In this document: in pieces, positions 62,801 through 64,000 of the stretch | Layout of the letters: each line of letters opens with the position of its first letter | How positions within the stretch are numbered: the stretch's first letter is position 1 | NCBI GenBank assembly: GCA_020086605.1 | Contig: JACBWW010000003.1 | Coordinates: 53,868,187-53,932,186 of the forward strand | Source of the DNA: Lanius collurio | Lineage: Eukaryota > Chordata > Aves > Passeriformes > Laniidae | Direction of reading: 5' to 3' | Length of the DNA: 64,000 bases | Translations under genes and position numbers: made by a program | The notes under the pieces: generated by a model | What the model was told of the DNA's origin: nothing | Databases searched by the model: none | The model's input: the letters and a program-made list of their open reading frames with translations, nothing else

Positions 62801-63282
62801 TTGCTGTTTAGCAACCCACACTACTCATCTATGCCAAAAGTATGATAAAACTACTGAATTCAAAATTAGCAAGTCACTTTTTTTCCTATTAACTCATAAA
62901 ATATCCCAGATGCTTTTTTTTATATCCAAGCTATGCAGTGCTGAGATCCCCCAAACAGTTTTTGTTGACAGAGGAGAAAAGTGCATGAAAAACTCACAAT
63001 GACATGTAAGCTGGCATGTGAAACTGGCTTGGAGTTCCCACTCCTCCTTGTTATAAAAGAGTGGCATTTAACCCAGGACATTTAAGCCCTCCCCATGACA
63101 GTTCCACCACTGCAGGGTCTGTGAAATACAGACTGGAAAGAGAGCAACCAGCTGGTGTTCAGTGGGATTCCCTCTGAAATTGCTGCCAACACCCTGCAAA
63201 ATTACACCCTTTGGACAGCATCAGTTCAAAGAAGGAATAGTCTAAACTTCAGGGTGTAGGAGGTACAATTAAATTAACTTAC
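59802..63282 (-). other. ENPP2: ENPP2 intron with a long CR1 insertion
   Basis: A 3.5-kb phase-1 intron. Over a third of it is the CR1 copy at about 59925-61140. The rest (61141-63282) shows nothing recognisable. Confidence 0.9.
59925..61140 (-). mobile_element. CR1 LINE, 1.2-kb 5'-truncated copy, sense to ENPP2
   Basis: The longest mobile element in the window. On the - strand it retains decayed reverse-transcriptase ORF2 sequence, in order: DIVYLDICKVFDIVSHLILL (about 60960-61020), a 'GPVL'-type region, RRALQKDLERLDQWAKASSR (about 60680-60745), AQVAKKANGILACIRNSVAS (about 60495-60550), PLYSALVSPHLKSCVGVWA, and [10 protein letters not shown]. Frameshifts separate these blocks. A deletion removes the stretch between the 'HWVK' and 'VPQGS'-like motifs, including sequence near the catalytic core. 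The tail end (59925-59960) is worn. Confidence 0.93.
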
Positions 63283-63408
63283 ACTTCAGGTTATTGCTGG
63301 ACCTAGGGCGAATTCGCCCCAAAGATCCAGGCAGCAAAATTATGTCGTCTACATTGGTCAGATAGTTGCTTAAAAATTCAGTTCTTTCACAAGTCGTGTC
63401 TTCCATCC
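63283..63408 (-). CDS. ENPP2: ENPP2 exon: phosphodiesterase domain (first in window)
   Basis: A 126-bp exon (acceptor ccttctgcag, donor gtaagtta). It completes a Gly codon and reads [20 protein letters not shown], then [20 protein letters not shown] and K, plus one base. This follows immediately after the conserved GDHG metal-ligand motif (human Asp359/His360), whose exon lies beyond 64000. All 13 exons in the window join without a frameshift or stop and give about 498 residues, against about 502 for the same part of human beta autotaxin. The catalytic nucleophile and N-terminal domains are outside the window. Confidence 0.97.
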
Positions 63409-64000
63409 CTGCAGAAGGAGAATGCAAAATTAAACCACCCTGAAAATAACCGCATTTCCAGAACAGCAAAAAAAGGAGATCCCAAACACCCTATGTATTA
63501 TTTCCTTTCGGATGACTAATGTTGTTCTTTACAGCCATCTAATTCCAACATAAAACACTGGTTGGACTCAAACTAGGAGTACCTATACAAGAGAAGTATC
63601 ACTCTGAGCGTTGTAGGAACAGTCACCACGTATACCATGTGTGCACTGACTCAACTCCAAATTAAGCTCATGGAAAAATCAAAGTCTGTTTCTAGTTTAA
63701 TGTACTACTTTGGGGATTATTTCTTTTTAAACAAATGATTTTAAGAGGAATAACACACAAAAGGTATTGTCTGTTGGTGGTCTGTTCCAAGGCAGCCGCA
63801 GATAAACAATTTTCTCTTGCGGACATTTGTGGTGGGGAGGAATGTACTGCCAGCCACAGGAGGTTCTCAGCACAAAACTGCCACCCCTGGAAATCCTTCC
63901 TGACCCTTACCCTTCTCTACCCACAGCCAGAAAGGAGGCATATGCCATTTTATTGCTGATGTAGCAGTTCCTGTGAGACTGTCAGGAAGAAAGATCTAAA
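63409..64000 (-). other. ENPP2: ENPP2 intron (3' part, runs out of window)
   Basis: Partial intron. The exon ending in the GDH metal-ligand codons was searched for in these 592 bases and is not here. Confidence 0.8.

Overview
This is a window of vertebrate nuclear DNA, almost certainly from a bird. The exons are short with GT-AG introns, the encoded proteins are tetrapod CCN3 and autotaxin, and the dominant repeats are CR1 LINEs with their typical 3' tail. The species cannot be named from the sequence alone.

Layout. (1) Positions 1-4020, + strand: the 3' end of NOV (CCN3). It comprises the thrombospondin-1 exon (612-820), an intron with a CR1 fragment, the final cystine-knot exon (2828-3124) and a 3'UTR of about 0.9 kb ending near a polyadenylation signal at 3993. 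(2) About 4021-41850: roughly 38 kb of intergenic DNA with no gene I can support. It holds CR1 scraps, two or three old tRNA-type (MIR-like) SINE copies, a short hAT-like element, LTR-like segments, simple repeats, a 7-base N run and one strong CTCF-type motif (11269-11286). (3) 41850-64000, - strand: the 3' half of ENPP2 (autotaxin). Thirteen coding exons run from 63408 down to the stop at 42296. They encode the end of the phosphodiesterase domain, the linker and the whole nuclease-like domain (about 498 residues). The signal peptide, somatomedin-B-like domains, nucleophile threonine and the other metal ligands lie beyond 64000.

NOV and ENPP2 converge tail to tail, the same order and orientation as at human 8q24.12 (established knowledge). 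Both products are secreted: NOV is a matricellular regulator, and ENPP2 is the extracellular lysophospholipase D that makes lysophosphatidic acid. Nothing in the sequence shows that they act together, and their proximity is ordinary conserved synteny.

Points most worth a second look: a coding-looking 138-codon ORF inside an ENPP2 intron (51349-51762) that cannot be an in-frame ENPP2 exon; the apparent absence of the four-residue linker segment that separates mammalian autotaxin beta and delta isoforms; the CTCF-like motif; and a 316-codon ORF at 19888-20838, which I think is probably not a gene. I did not find a convincing new multi-gene system here.
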